Shown piece after piece: positions 53,709 to 63,119 of a stretch of 64,000 nucleotides of DNA. The stretch lies in contig NZ_JAHCDI010000004.1 of NCBI RefSeq assembly GCF_019697375.1, positions 310,001 to 374,000 on the forward strand, in the 5' to 3' direction. Each line of letters opens with the position of its first letter. The stretch's first letter is position 1. Both the position numbers and the translations under genes were made by a program. The notes under the pieces are model-generated. The model had not been told where the DNA came from and ran no database searches. It was given only the letters and a program-made list of their open reading frames with translations. The DNA is from Micromonospora tarapacensis (GTDB lineage: Bacteria; Actinomycetota; Actinomycetes; Mycobacteriales; Micromonosporaceae).

Positions 53709-55058
53709 GTGGACCGTCAGCAGGAGTTCGTCCTCCGTACGCTGGAAGAGCGGGACATCCGCTTCGTCCGGCTGTGGTTCACCGATGTGCTCGGCACGCT
53801 CAAGAGCGTCTCCGTCGCCCCGGCCGAGCTGGAGGCCGCCTTCGAGGAGGGTATCGGCTTCGACGGTTCGGCGATCGAGGGCTTCGCCCGGGTCTTCGAG
53901 TCGGACATGGTCGCCATGCCCGACCCGACCACCTTCCAGGTCTTCCCCTTCGAGGGTGGGGTCAGTGGCGAGAGTGCCCGGATGTTCTGCGACATCCTGC
54001 TCCCGGACGGCGGTCCTTCCTGGGCCGACCCGCGGCACGTGCTGCGCCGGGCGCTGTCCCGGGCCGCGGAGAAGGGTTTCACCTTCTACACCCACCCCGA
54101 GATCGAGTTCTTCCTGCTGGAGAACGGGCCGCTGGACGGCACGGTGCCCGTGCCGGTGGACACCGGCGGCTACTTCGAGCACACCACCCACGCGGTGGCG
54201 CGGGACTTCCGCCGCCAGGCGGTGCTGTCGCTGGAGCGGATCGGCATCTCGGTCGAGTTCAGCCACCACGAGGTCGCCCCCGGCCAGCAGGAGATCGACC
54301 TGCGCTACGCCGACGCGCTGACCACCGCCGACAACATCATGACCTTCCGGCACGTGGTCAAGGAGGTGGCGCTCTCCACCGGGGTGCAGGCCACCTTCAT
54401 GCCCAAGCCCTTCACCGACCAGCCGGGCAGCGGGATGCACACCCACCTGTCGCTGTTCGAGGGGGAACGCAACGCGTTCCACGACGCCGGTGACCCGATG
54501 AAGATCTCCAAGGTGGCGCGGGCGTTCATCGCCGGCCTGCTGGCCCACGCCCGGGAGTACACGGCGGTCACCAACCAGTGGGTGAACTCGTACAAGCGGC
54601 TCTTCCCGCAGGCCCTGCCGGACCGGGTGACCGAGAGTCCCGCGTACGTCTGCTGGGGTCACCTGAACCGCTCCGCGCTGGTCCGCGTCCCGGCGTACGG
54701 CAAGCCGAACTCGGCCCGGGTGGAGGTCCGTTCGCCCGACTCGGCCGCCAACCCGTACCTCGCCTTCGCGGTGCTGCTCGGTGCCGGGATGAAGGGCATC
54801 GAGGAGGGGTACGAGCTGCCACCCGGCGCCGAGGACGACGTGTGGGCGCTGACCAGCGCCGAACGGCGGGCGATGGGGTACGAACCGCTGCCGGAGAACC
54901 TCGCCGAGGCGATCGACGTGATGGCCGGTTCGGAACTGGTCGCCGAGGTGCTCGGCGAGCATGTCTTCGACTTCTTCCTGCGCAACAAGCGCGCCGAGTG
55001 GGAGCAGTACCGCCGCGAGGTCACCCCGTACGAGCGCCAGCGCTACCTGTCGCTGTAG
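53709..55058 (+). CDS. glnA2: glutamine synthetase type I, GlnA2 group
   Basis: 449 residues, very close in pattern to M. tuberculosis GlnA2: RQQEFVLRTLEERDIRFVRL, FEEGIGFDGSAIEGFARVFE, PEIEFFLLENGP, SVEFSHHEVAPGQQEIDLRY, GSGMHTHLSLFEG, NRSALVRVP and VEVRSPDSAANPYLAFAVLL. It makes glutamine from glutamate, ammonia and ATP. The GlnA1-type adenylylation loop (NLYDLP) is absent, so GlnE is not expected to modify this isozyme. GTG 53709 follows ggaagg. The upstream 255 bp contain a GTTAAC / GTAATC pair (53613-53630) that is only a weak GlnR-site candidate. Confidence 0.94.
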   Translation: MDRQQEFVLRTLEERDIRFVRLWFTDVLGTLKSVSVAPAELEAAFEEGIGFDGSAIEGFARVFESDMVAMPDPTTFQVFPFEGGVSGESARMFCDILLPDGGPSWADPRHVLRRALSRAAEKGFTFYTHPEIEFFLLENGPLDGTVPVPVDTGGYFEHTTHAVARDFRRQAVLSLERIGISVEFSHHEVAPGQQEIDLRYADALTTADNIMTFRHVVKEVALSTGVQATFMPKPFTDQPGSGMHTHLSLFEGERNAFHDAGDPMKISKVARAFIAGLLAHAREYTAVTNQWVNSYKRLFPQALPDRVTESPAYVCWGHLNRSALVRVPAYGKPNSARVEVRSPDSAANPYLAFAVLLGAGMKGIEEGYELPPGAEDDVWALTSAERRAMGYEPLPENLAEAIDVMAGSELVAEVLGEHVFDFFLRNKRAEWEQYRREVTPYERQRYLSL

Positions 55059-55161
55059 CCGCCGCTGCTCGACCGGGCCGCCCGACGTTGCGCGTTGCCG
55101 ATATCGTCTCGATCACCGTGCCGGCGCCCCGCCGGCCGGAGACTTCCCGGGGAGGCAGTCG

Positions 55162-55587
55162 GTGCTGGAGGATCTGCTCAGCGGTGCCTGGCAGAGTGTC
55201 GTGTACGGGGTCGTCGGGGTCGGGCTGATGGCGGCCGGCTTCGTGCTGGTCGACCTGCTCACCCCCGGCAAGTTGCGGGACTTGATCTGGGTACGCCGCA
55301 ACTCGAACGCCGGCCTGTTGCTCGCCGCCAACCAGCTCGGCGTCGCCGGGATCGTGTTCACCGCGATCCTGACCAGCTACAGCGACTTCGCCAAGGGGCT
55401 GGCCTCGACGGTGATCTTCGGGCTGGTGGGTCTGGCCATCATGGCGCTGGCCTTCTTCGTGCTGGACCTGATCACCCCGGGCAAGCTCGGTGAGGTCGTC
55501 TGCTCCGAGGAGCCGCACCCGGTGGCCCGGGTCAGCGCCGCCAGCCACTTCGGTGCCGCGCTGATCGTCTGCGCCTGCATCGCCTGA
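55162..55587 (+). CDS. DUF350 family membrane protein
   Basis: 141 residues with four hydrophobic helices in two similar halves: VVGVGLMAAGFVLVDLLTPG then KLRDLIWVRRNSNAGLLLAA, and FGLVGLAIMALAFFVLDLIT then PGKLGEVVC. DUF350 proteins are of unknown function. GTG 55162 has GGGGAGGC 8 bases upstream. It follows glnA2 by 103 bases and the pair ends in a strong hairpin, so they may share a transcript. Confidence 0.88.
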   Translation: MLEDLLSGAWQSVVYGVVGVGLMAAGFVLVDLLTPGKLRDLIWVRRNSNAGLLLAANQLGVAGIVFTAILTSYSDFAKGLASTVIFGLVGLAIMALAFFVLDLITPGKLGEVVCSEEPHPVARVSAASHFGAALIVCACIA

Positions 55588-55644
55588 TCCGGCCACCGGT
55601 GGGCCGCACGACCACCGCGAGGCTGGTGGCATCCGGCGGCGACT

Positions 55645-55680
55645 GATGTCACCCGGGCGGAGACCCGCCCGGGTGACATC
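55645..55680 (+). terminator. perfect 16-bp hairpin between convergent genes
   Basis: GATGTCACCCGGGCGG and its exact complement flank a 4-base loop (agac). It lies 57 bases after the DUF350 stop and 40 bases from the end of the convergent secreted-protein gene, so it likely ends transcription from both sides. Confidence 0.85.
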
Positions 55681-55720
55681 ACGCCGGGCCGTCAGCCTGC
55701 CGCGGCGGTACGGCGCGGCG

Positions 55721-56245
55721 TCACTTGCCGGCGGTGTCGCCCTGAGCGCGACCACCCCAGCCGCCCGGACCGCCGAGGACACCGGCCTCCGCCGCGGCGG
55801 TGATGGCGTCGGCCTGCTCCTGGGTGAGCTTGCCGTCCTCGACCGCCTGCGCGAGCCGCTCGGCCAGCGCCTCCTTGCGCTCCTCGGCGGAGGCGCCCGG
55901 CCTGCGGTCGCCGGTGCCACCCTCGGCGCCGCCGCGGCCACGGTGGCCCGCGCCGCCGTCCGGGCGGCCCTGCGGCTGGTGCTGCTCGCGGAGCTTCTCC
56001 AGCGCCTCGGTCACCTGCTCGGTGGGCACGCCCAGCTCCTCGGCCAGCGCCTCGGCGAATGCCTGCCGCTGCTGCCCGCGCTCCGGTCGCGGGTCGTCCT
56101 GCCGCTGGTCCGTCGCGCTGGCGCTGGCGCTCGGGGTGGCCCTGTCGTCGGCGAGCGCCACGGTGGGAGCGGCGATCCCCACGCCGAGCACACCCGCCGC
56201 GGCCAGGCCGGCCAGCAGGTGCTTCTTCGAAATCGTGCGGGACAT
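55721..56245 (-). CDS. secreted protein of unknown function with EF-hand-like acidic helices
   Basis: 174 residues. A signal peptide (SKKHLLAGLAAAGVLGVGIA, cleavage after VALA) precedes a helical, charged mature part: FAEALAEELGVPTEQVTEAL, a Gly/Arg-rich linker (GGAGHRGRGGAEGGTGDRRP), and EALAERLAQAVEDGKLTQEQ with ADAITAAAEAG. The two helical parts resemble each other (LAEELGV / LAQAVEDGKLT). Similar proteins are common in Micromonosporaceae without known role. ATG 56245 follows TTGGAGGACCG. Confidence 0.78.
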   Translation of the reverse strand: MSRTISKKHLLAGLAAAGVLGVGIAAPTVALADDRATPSASASATDQRQDDPRPERGQQRQAFAEALAEELGVPTEQVTEALEKLREQHQPQGRPDGGAGHRGRGGAEGGTGDRRPGASAEERKEALAERLAQAVEDGKLTQEQADAITAAAEAGVLGGPGGWGGRAQGDTAGK

Positions 56246-56418
56246 CGGTCCTCCAACTCGTCGGTGATGCGATGACGTCACCGACAGTGACTGCTCCGGC
56301 TGGGCGAGAACCATGGCGAAACTGTCAACGGGCTGGCAATCCCACCGCCGAGTTGGCTGAACCGGCCGTCCCGGCCGGTCGGGGGCGCGACGGTGGTGAG
56401 CCGCGGGCCGCCGGCGGG

Positions 56419-57369
56419 TCAACGGACGGCGGGGGCGGCCGTCAGGATCCCGGCGTCGGCGTCGAGGGTGGCCACGGTGCCGACCGGGACGCTGAGCTGA
56501 CCGGGACCGTGGCCGATCGGCAGGCCACCCAGCACCGGCACGCCCAGGTCGCCGAGACGCTCGGCGAGCACGTCGGCCACCCCGGTGTCCCAGCCGTCGG
56601 CGCAGTCGGTGAACTGCCCCACCGCCACGGCGGCCAGGCCGTCCAGCGCACCGGCGCGGCGCAGCTGGGTGAGCATCCGGTCGACCTTGTACGGCGGCTC
56701 CTGCACGTCCTCCAGCAGCAGCACCGCCCCGGTCAGGTCGGGCATGTCCGGGGTGCCCAGCGAGGCCACCACCAGGCAGAGGTTGCCGCCCAGCAGCCGG
56801 CCGGCGGCCCGCCCCGCGACGCGTACGCCGAAGGTCTCCTCGCCCTCGACGGCGCGCACGGTCACCGGCTCGGTGGTGGTCAGCGCCGCGTGCAGGGACT
56901 CCGCCGAGGCCAGCGGGGTCCGCTCGTCCCGCCAGGCCGCACCGGGCCCGTGCACCCCGGCCAGGCGGGCACCCCGCCACAGCGCCAGTTGCAGCGCGGT
57001 GATGTCGGAGAAACCGGCCACCACCTTCGGGTCGCGGCGGACCACGGCCATGTCGATCGCGTCCACCACCCGCTGCGCCCCGTAACCGCCGCGGGTGCAG
57101 ATCACCCCGCGCACCCGCGGGTCGGCGAAGGCCGTGTTCAGGTCGGCCGCCCGCAGCGCGTCCGAGCCGGCAAGATAACCCTGCCGGGCGTACGCGTTGG
57201 GCGCGAGGACCGGCCGCAGGCCCCAGCCGGTGAGCAGCTCGACGCCCCGGGCCACCCGCTCGGGTCGGGTCGGCCCCGACGGCGACACCAGCATCACCGT
57301 GTCGCCGGGGCGCAACGCCGGCGGGCGTACGACGTCGTCGGGCGCGGTGGGTGCGGTGGGTGCGGACAC
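56419..57369 (-). CDS. LD-carboxypeptidase, peptidase family S66
   Basis: 316 residues. S66 enzymes remove the terminal D-residue from murein tetrapeptides or inactivate microcin C-like compounds. The catalytic Ser lies in VVAGFSDITALQLALW, after the typical ICTRGGYGAQRVVDAID; the acid is in LLLEDVQEPPYKVDRML and the His in PIGHGPGQLSVPVG. The GTG start at 57369 gives a 15-residue unstructured leader before LRPGDTVMLVSPSGP. It diverges from the amidotransferase gene. Confidence 0.9.
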   Translation of the reverse strand: MSAPTAPTAPDDVVRPPALRPGDTVMLVSPSGPTRPERVARGVELLTGWGLRPVLAPNAYARQGYLAGSDALRAADLNTAFADPRVRGVICTRGGYGAQRVVDAIDMAVVRRDPKVVAGFSDITALQLALWRGARLAGVHGPGAAWRDERTPLASAESLHAALTTTEPVTVRAVEGEETFGVRVAGRAAGRLLGGNLCLVVASLGTPDMPDLTGAVLLLEDVQEPPYKVDRMLTQLRRAGALDGLAAVAVGQFTDCADGWDTGVADVLAERLGDLGVPVLGGLPIGHGPGQLSVPVGTVATLDADAGILTAAPAVR

Positions 57370-57429
57370 AGCGGCAGAGCCTAGTCCCGCGCGCCGCCCC
57401 CGGCGGCGAGACCGGATAGCCTCGACGGC

Positions 57430-58200
57430 GTGGCAACTGCGTTGGTGATCGAGAACGACCCGACCGACGACGCACGCCGGCTGGGGGAGTGGCTGACCGA
57501 GGCCGGGTTGGAGCTGTCGGTGGTCCGCCCGCACGCGGGTGAGGCGCTCCCCGCCGACCTCGACGGGTACGCCGCCCTGGTGGTGCTCGGCGGCGACCAG
57601 CAGGCATACCCGCGGCCCGACGGGGCGCCGGGGGCATCCTGGTTCCCGGCGGTGGAGGGGCTGCTGCGCAAGGCGGTCCGGCACCGGGTGCCGACCCTGG
57701 CTGTCTGTCTCGGCGCGCAACTGCTCGCCACCGCCCACGCCGGCACTGTCGAGCGCAGCCCGTCCGGGCCGGAGGCCGGCCCCGCCGTGGTCGGCCGGCG
57801 CGACGCCGCCGGGGCCGACCCGCTCTTCCGGTTCGTCCCGCTGATCCCCGACGTGCTCCAGTGGCACGCCGACGAGATCACCGAGTTGCCGGTCGGCGCC
57901 ATCCTGCTGGCCGCCTCGACCCGCTACCCGCACCAGGCGTTCCGCCTCGGCGACCGGGCCTGGGGCCTCCAGTTCCACATCGAGTGCGACACCGCGATGA
58001 TCGCCGAGTGGGCGGCCGACTCGGCGCTGCTCGCCGAGCTGGGCTACGACCCACGGCTGGTGGTCTCCGCCTGCGACGCGGTGATGGCCGACGTCGAGGA
58101 GGTCTGGCAGCCGTTCGCCGCCCGGTTCGCCGCGCTGGCCCTCGGCGAGCTGGACGACGACAGCGGGTCGCGCCGCAGCCTGCCGCTGCTCGGGCACTGA
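57430..58200 (+). CDS. class I glutamine amidotransferase (GMP synthase-like)
   Basis: 256 residues. The class I triad is present: nucleophile Cys in PTLAVCLGAQLLATAHAG and His in WGLQFHIECDTAMIAEW with a Glu two residues later. LVVLGGDQQAYPRPDGAPGA matches the oxyanion loop. Such stand-alone proteins are annotated as GMP synthase-like, and some hydrolyse gamma-glutamyl compounds. Its stop overlaps the glnE start (TGATG), so it is coupled to nitrogen control genes. Confidence 0.9.
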   Translation: MATALVIENDPTDDARRLGEWLTEAGLELSVVRPHAGEALPADLDGYAALVVLGGDQQAYPRPDGAPGASWFPAVEGLLRKAVRHRVPTLAVCLGAQLLATAHAGTVERSPSGPEAGPAVVGRRDAAGADPLFRFVPLIPDVLQWHADEITELPVGAILLAASTRYPHQAFRLGDRAWGLQFHIECDTAMIAEWAADSALLAELGYDPRLVVSACDAVMADVEEVWQPFAARFAALALGELDDDSGSRRSLPLLGH

Positions 58201-61200
58201 TGGGCCGGCAGACCAGCGCCACGGGCCGGCTCGCCCGCTACGGCTTCGGGATGGCCGACGACCACGCCGGTGCCCGGGCCGCCGACCTGCTCGGGCCGGA
58301 CGGCCTCGACCTGTGGCGGCCACAGACCCAGGAACCCACGGACGAGCGGGCCCAGGAGCTGCTCACCGCGCTGTCCCGGGGCGCCGACCCGGATCTGGCG
58401 CTGCGCCAGCTGCACCGCCTGGTCGAGGCCGAGCGGCGCACGGCAGCGGGCACGAACGGCGGCACGGGCGCGAAGGTGCGGCAGCGCGGCGCCGGGCCGG
58501 GTCGCGTCACGGCGGCCGGCGCGGGCGGCGGTGGCGGTGAGGTGGCTGCGCCGGCGGTCGGTGGCGGCACCGGCGGCATCGGCGCGGGCTCGACGGTCCT
58601 CGCCGCCCTGCACGACGACCCGGGCTGCGCCGCCGGCTGATCGCCGTGCTGGGCGCCTCCGCGGCGCTGGGCGACCACCTGGTGGCCAACCCCGGCCAGT
58701 GGCCGGTGCTGCGCACCGAGCCGGACGGCCTTGCGCCCACCGCCGACGGCCGGCTCGACCTGACCGGCGAGGGCAACCCGGTCGTGGTGTTGCGCCGGGC
58801 GTACCGGCTGGCGCTGCTGCGGATCGTGGCGGCCGACCTGACCGGCGGTCGTGGCCTGGAGCAGACGATGGCCGCGCTCTCGGCGTTGGCCGACGCCACC
58901 CTCTGCGCCGCGTACGCGATCGCCGTCGCCGAGCTGCCCGAGGGCACCCGGGAACCGCGACTGGCAGTGGTCGCGATGGGCAAGTGCGGCGGCGGCGAAC
59001 TCAACTACGTCTCCGACGTCGACGTGATCTTCGTGGCTGCCGAGGACGACGACCTGACCACCGCCACCACCGTGGCCACCCGGCTGATCCACATCTGCGG
59101 GCTGGTCGCCTGGCCGGTCGACGCGGCGCTGCGCCCCGAGGGCAACCGGGGGCCGCTGGTGCGGACGCTGGCCAGCCACCTGGCCTACTACCGGCGCTGG
59201 GCCCGCACCTGGGAGTTCCAGGCACTGCTCAAGGCCCGTCCGGCCGCCGGTGACCTGGCGCTCGGCCAGGAGTGGATCGACGCGCTGGCCCCGCTGCTCT
59301 GGCAGGCCGCCGAGCGCCCGGAGGCGGTCGAGGACGTCCGGGCGATGCGCCGGAAGATCATCGACAGCATCCCGCCGAAGGAGCAGGAACGCGAGATCAA
59401 GCGCGGCCCCGGCGGGCTGCGCGACATCGAGTTCGCGGTGCAGCTGCTGCAACTGGTGCACGGCCGCGGCGACGAGGCGTTGCGCGCACCCGGCACCATC
59501 CCCGCCCTGCGGGCGCTGGTCACCGGCGGCTACGTCGGCCGGGCCGACGGCGAGGCGCTGCTGCGCGGCTACCGCTTCCTGCGCAGCATCGAGCACCGAC
59601 TGCAACTGCAGGGCCTGCGGCGGACCCACACGGTGCCGACCGAGCCGGGGCCGCTGCGCTGGCTGGCGACCTCCCTCGGCTACACGGCCGCCCCCGGGCG
59701 CAGCGCCGTCGAGGGGTTCCGCGCCGAGTGGGTCACCCACGCCACCGAGGTACGCCGGCTGCACGCCAAACTGCTCTACCGGCCGCTGCTGGAGTCGGTG
59801 GCCCGGGTGCCGGCCGACGGCCTGCGGCTGACCCCGGAGGCGGCCCGCAACCGCCTGGAGATCCTCGGCTTCGCCGACCCGGCCGGGGCCCTGCGTCACC
59901 TGCAGGCCCTCACCGGCGGGGTGAGCCGCACCGCCGCCATCCAACGCACCCTGCTGCCGGTCCTGCTCAGCGAGTTCGCCGACGCCCCCGAGCCGGACCG
60001 GGGGCTGCTCAACTACCGCCAGGTCTCCGACTCCCTCGGCAGCACCCCCTGGTATCTGCGGCTGCTGCGCGACTCCGGGCCGGTGGCCCGCCGGCTGGCC
60101 CGGGTGCTCTCCTCCTCCCGGTACGTCGCCGACCTGCTGAGCCGGGAGCCGGAGGCGCTGCGGCTGCTGGCCGAGGAGAGCGAGCTGAGCCCACGGCCAC
60201 GCGAGGTGCTCTGCGACGGCTTCGCCGCCGCCGCGGCCCGGCACGGCGACCCGGTGCAGGCGATCCGCGCCGTGCGGGCGCTGCGCCGCCGGGAACTGCT
60301 CCGCCTGGCCTGCACCGACGTGCTCAGCCGCGCCGGGTCGCTCGCCCCGTCCCGCGCCGACAGCGCCAGACCCGCGCCCGGCCTGGTCGACATCACGGCG
60401 GTCGGCACCGCGCTCTCCGCGGTCACCGACGCGACCCTCGCCGCCGCGCTGCGCACCGCCCGCGCCGCCGTGCCGGCCATGCCCGGCCTGAGGTTCGCGG
60501 TGATCGGGGTGGGCCGCCTCGGCGGGTACGAGTCGAACTACCTCTCCGACGCCGACGTGCTCTTCGTCTACGAGCCGCCGGAGGGCGCCAGCGAGAGCGC
60601 GGCCAGCGCCGCCGCCCACGCCGTCGCCGAGGAGCTGCGCCGGCTGCTGGGCATGCCGGCGCCCGACCCGGCACTCGGCGTCGACGCCGACCTGCGCCCG
60701 GAGGGCCGGCAGGGGCCGCTGGTCCGCAGCATCGCCGCCTACCAGCAGTACTACGCCCGCTGGTCGCGGGTGTGGGAGGCGCAGGCGCTGCTACGCGCCC
60801 GGTGCGTCTGCGGCGACGCCGACCTGGGCACCCGGTTCGAGCAGATGGTCGACCCGGTCCGGTACCCGGCCGACGGGCTGACCCGGGAACAGATCATCGA
60901 GATCCGCCGGATCAAGGTGCGGGTGGAGACCGAGCGGCTGCCCCGGGGCGCCGACCCGGCCACCCACACCAAGCTGGGGCGCGGCGGCCTGGCCGACGTC
61001 GAGTGGGCGGTGCAGCTGCTCCAGCTGCGGCACGCGGGGGCGCACCCCGAGCTGCGCGGCACGCGTACCGTCGACGCGCTCGCCGCCGCCCGCGACGCGG
61101 GCCTGGTCGACCCGGCGGACGCCGAGGCGATGACGGCCGGCTGGACGCTCGCCGCGCAGGTACGCAACGCGCTGATGCTGGTCCGGGGCCGCGCCGGCGA

Positions 61201-61339
61201 CCAACTGCCCCGGCACGGCGTGGCACTGGCCGGCGTGGTCCGGCTGCTCGGCCGCGACGACCCGGGCGAGTTCCTCGACGAGTACCTGCGCACCGGCCGC
61301 CGCTCCCGCGCCGCCACCGAACGCGTCCTGGGTATGTAG
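58200..61339 (+). pseudogene. glnE: glutamine synthetase adenylyltransferase/adenylyl-removing enzyme, single-base frameshift
   Basis: GlnE adenylylates and deadenylylates glutamine synthetase. The N-terminal 140 residues from ATG 58200 end at TGA 58638, just after LHDDPG. Adding one base near 58622 continues the expected LRRRLIAVLGASAALGDHLV and the remaining 900 residues. Both nucleotidyltransferase domains are present: GKCGGGELNYVSDVDVIFVA (adenylyl-removing) and GVGRLGGYESNYLSDADVLF (adenylylating). A Gly/Ala-rich insert of about 45 residues precedes the shift. glnE is essential in M. tuberculosis, so a sequencing error is quite possible. GTG 58646 might allow restart. Confidence 0.9.
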
Positions 61340-61395
61340 GCGACGAGGCCCGACCCGCCACCCGGGCCCGTCCCCCGGCGTGGTAGGACTGCCCG

Positions 61396-63021
61396 GTGTC
61401 GACATCGACCCACGCTGCCAGCCGGAACGGGCGTGGCGCCGGGCTTGCGCCAGCCGCCGGAGCGCCGGCGCCGGCATACCCCGTGCTCGGTGCGCTGGTG
61501 GTGTCGCTGCTGCTGTCGACCGCGTTCCTGCTGGCACCGCCGATGGGGACCGACCTCTCCGCGCAGGTGGCGCGCGCGGGTTTCGCCGACCGCAACGGCC
61601 TCGCCCCGCTGGACTTCTCCTGGTACGGCGGCGTCAACCAGTTCGGGTACAGCCTCTACACCCAGACGCTCGGTGGGCTCGTGGGGGTGCGCACGGTCGG
61701 TGCGGTGGCGGCGGTCGTCGCGGCCGTGGCGCTGGCCTGGCTGCTGGCGGTCACGGACGCCCGTCGGCCGCTGCTCGGCAGCGTGCTGGGTGCGGTCGTC
61801 CTCGTCGGGAACCTGGCCAGCGGCCGGATCACCTTCGCCGTCGGGCTGATGTGGGCCCTGCTCGCGCTCTGCGCGGTGGCCAGGTCGCGAGGACCGGGTT
61901 GGTGGTGGCTGCCGGCGGCCGGCGTTGCGGCGGTGCTCGCGACGGCCGCCAGCCCGGTCGCCGGCCTCTTCACCGGCCTCGCCGGAGGCGCGCTGCTGGT
62001 CCTCGACATCTGGCGGGAGCGGCGGCCCGGCGGCGGCGCCCTGGTCCTCTGCCTGGCGCCGCTGGTGACGGTGGCCCCGATGGCGGTGCTCTTCGGCAAC
62101 GGCGGCCGGCAGCCGTTCGGCGCGGAGTCGCTGCGGATCAACCTTGCCCTGGCCGTGGTGGTGCTCGCGCTCGTACCGGTGCGGGCGCTGCGGATCGGCG
62201 CCGCACTCACCGCGCTGCTGCTGGTGGCGGCCTACCACCTACCCAGCCCGATCGGCTCGAACGCCCTGCGCCTGCCGATGCTCTTCGCCCTGCCGGTCAT
62301 CGCGGCATATGTCGTGCTGCGTCGGCGGTGGCTGGTCGTGCTGCTCGTCGTGCTGTTCTGGTGGCAGTCCCCGGTGATGACCAACGACATCGCCCGCCGC
62401 GGGGCGGCGCCGGCGGACGACGCCTTCTACCGGCCGCTGCTCGACGAACTGGACCAGCGGGCGCCGGTGGGTCGGATCGAGGTGGTGCCGCTGCGCGATC
62501 ACTGGGAGAGCGTGTACGTGGCGCAGGCCGCCCCGCTGGCGCGGGGGTGGGAGCGTCAGGTCGACGTCGGGCGCAACGCCCTGTTCTACGGCGACGGGCT
62601 GGACGCGGAACGGTATGGCGACTGGCTACGGCGCAACGCCGTCAGCTACGTGGCCGTGGCGCCCGACGCGGCGCTCGACCGGTACGGGCGGGACGAGGCG
62701 ACGCTCGTCCTCGCCGGCCAGCCGTACCTGCGGGAGATCGGCCGACCCGGACAGTGGCGCCTCTACGAGGTGCTGGACCCGGAACCACTGGTCTCCCCGC
62801 CGGCCCGGCTGGTCGACTCGGACGACGCGGGCGTGCGCCTCACGGTCGACGCGCCGGCCGACGTCACCGTCCGGGTCCGCTGGTCCCGCTGGCTGTCGCT
62901 GGCCGAGGGAGACGGCTGCCTGCGTCCCGGCGCGGACGACTGGGCCACGGTCCGGGTGCGGACGCCGGGCACCTTCCAGGTCACCAGCAGCCTGAATCCG
63001 GTGGCCCACTGCCAACGCTGA
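61396..63021 (+). CDS. multi-pass membrane protein, possible GT-C type glycosyltransferase
   Basis: 541 residues. About ten membrane helices occupy residues 30-320, followed by a soluble C-terminal domain. The first outer loop holds DFSWYGGVNQFGYSLYTQT, like the acidic loop of GT-C lipid-linked glycosyltransferases, but no diagnostic motif is complete. The C-terminal part contains VGRIEVVPLRDHWESVYVAQ and a beta-rich end. The neighbouring mannosyltransferase supports a role in cell-envelope glycan assembly; that is inference. GTG 61396. Confidence 0.7.
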   Translation: MSTSTHAASRNGRGAGLAPAAGAPAPAYPVLGALVVSLLLSTAFLLAPPMGTDLSAQVARAGFADRNGLAPLDFSWYGGVNQFGYSLYTQTLGGLVGVRTVGAVAAVVAAVALAWLLAVTDARRPLLGSVLGAVVLVGNLASGRITFAVGLMWALLALCAVARSRGPGWWWLPAAGVAAVLATAASPVAGLFTGLAGGALLVLDIWRERRPGGGALVLCLAPLVTVAPMAVLFGNGGRQPFGAESLRINLALAVVVLALVPVRALRIGAALTALLLVAAYHLPSPIGSNALRLPMLFALPVIAAYVVLRRRWLVVLLVVLFWWQSPVMTNDIARRGAAPADDAFYRPLLDELDQRAPVGRIEVVPLRDHWESVYVAQAAPLARGWERQVDVGRNALFYGDGLDAERYGDWLRRNAVSYVAVAPDAALDRYGRDEATLVLAGQPYLREIGRPGQWRLYEVLDPEPLVSPPARLVDSDDAGVRLTVDAPADVTVRVRWSRWLSLAEGDGCLRPGADDWATVRVRTPGTFQVTSSLNPVAHCQR

Positions 63022-63119
63022 CCAGCGGTGCGTCCGGGGCCGGTTGGTGGCCGCGAACGCACGGTCCGGAGCCGACCCGCGCCTGCCCACCTCCGTTCCG
63101 CGATCACGGTACTGGCAGC

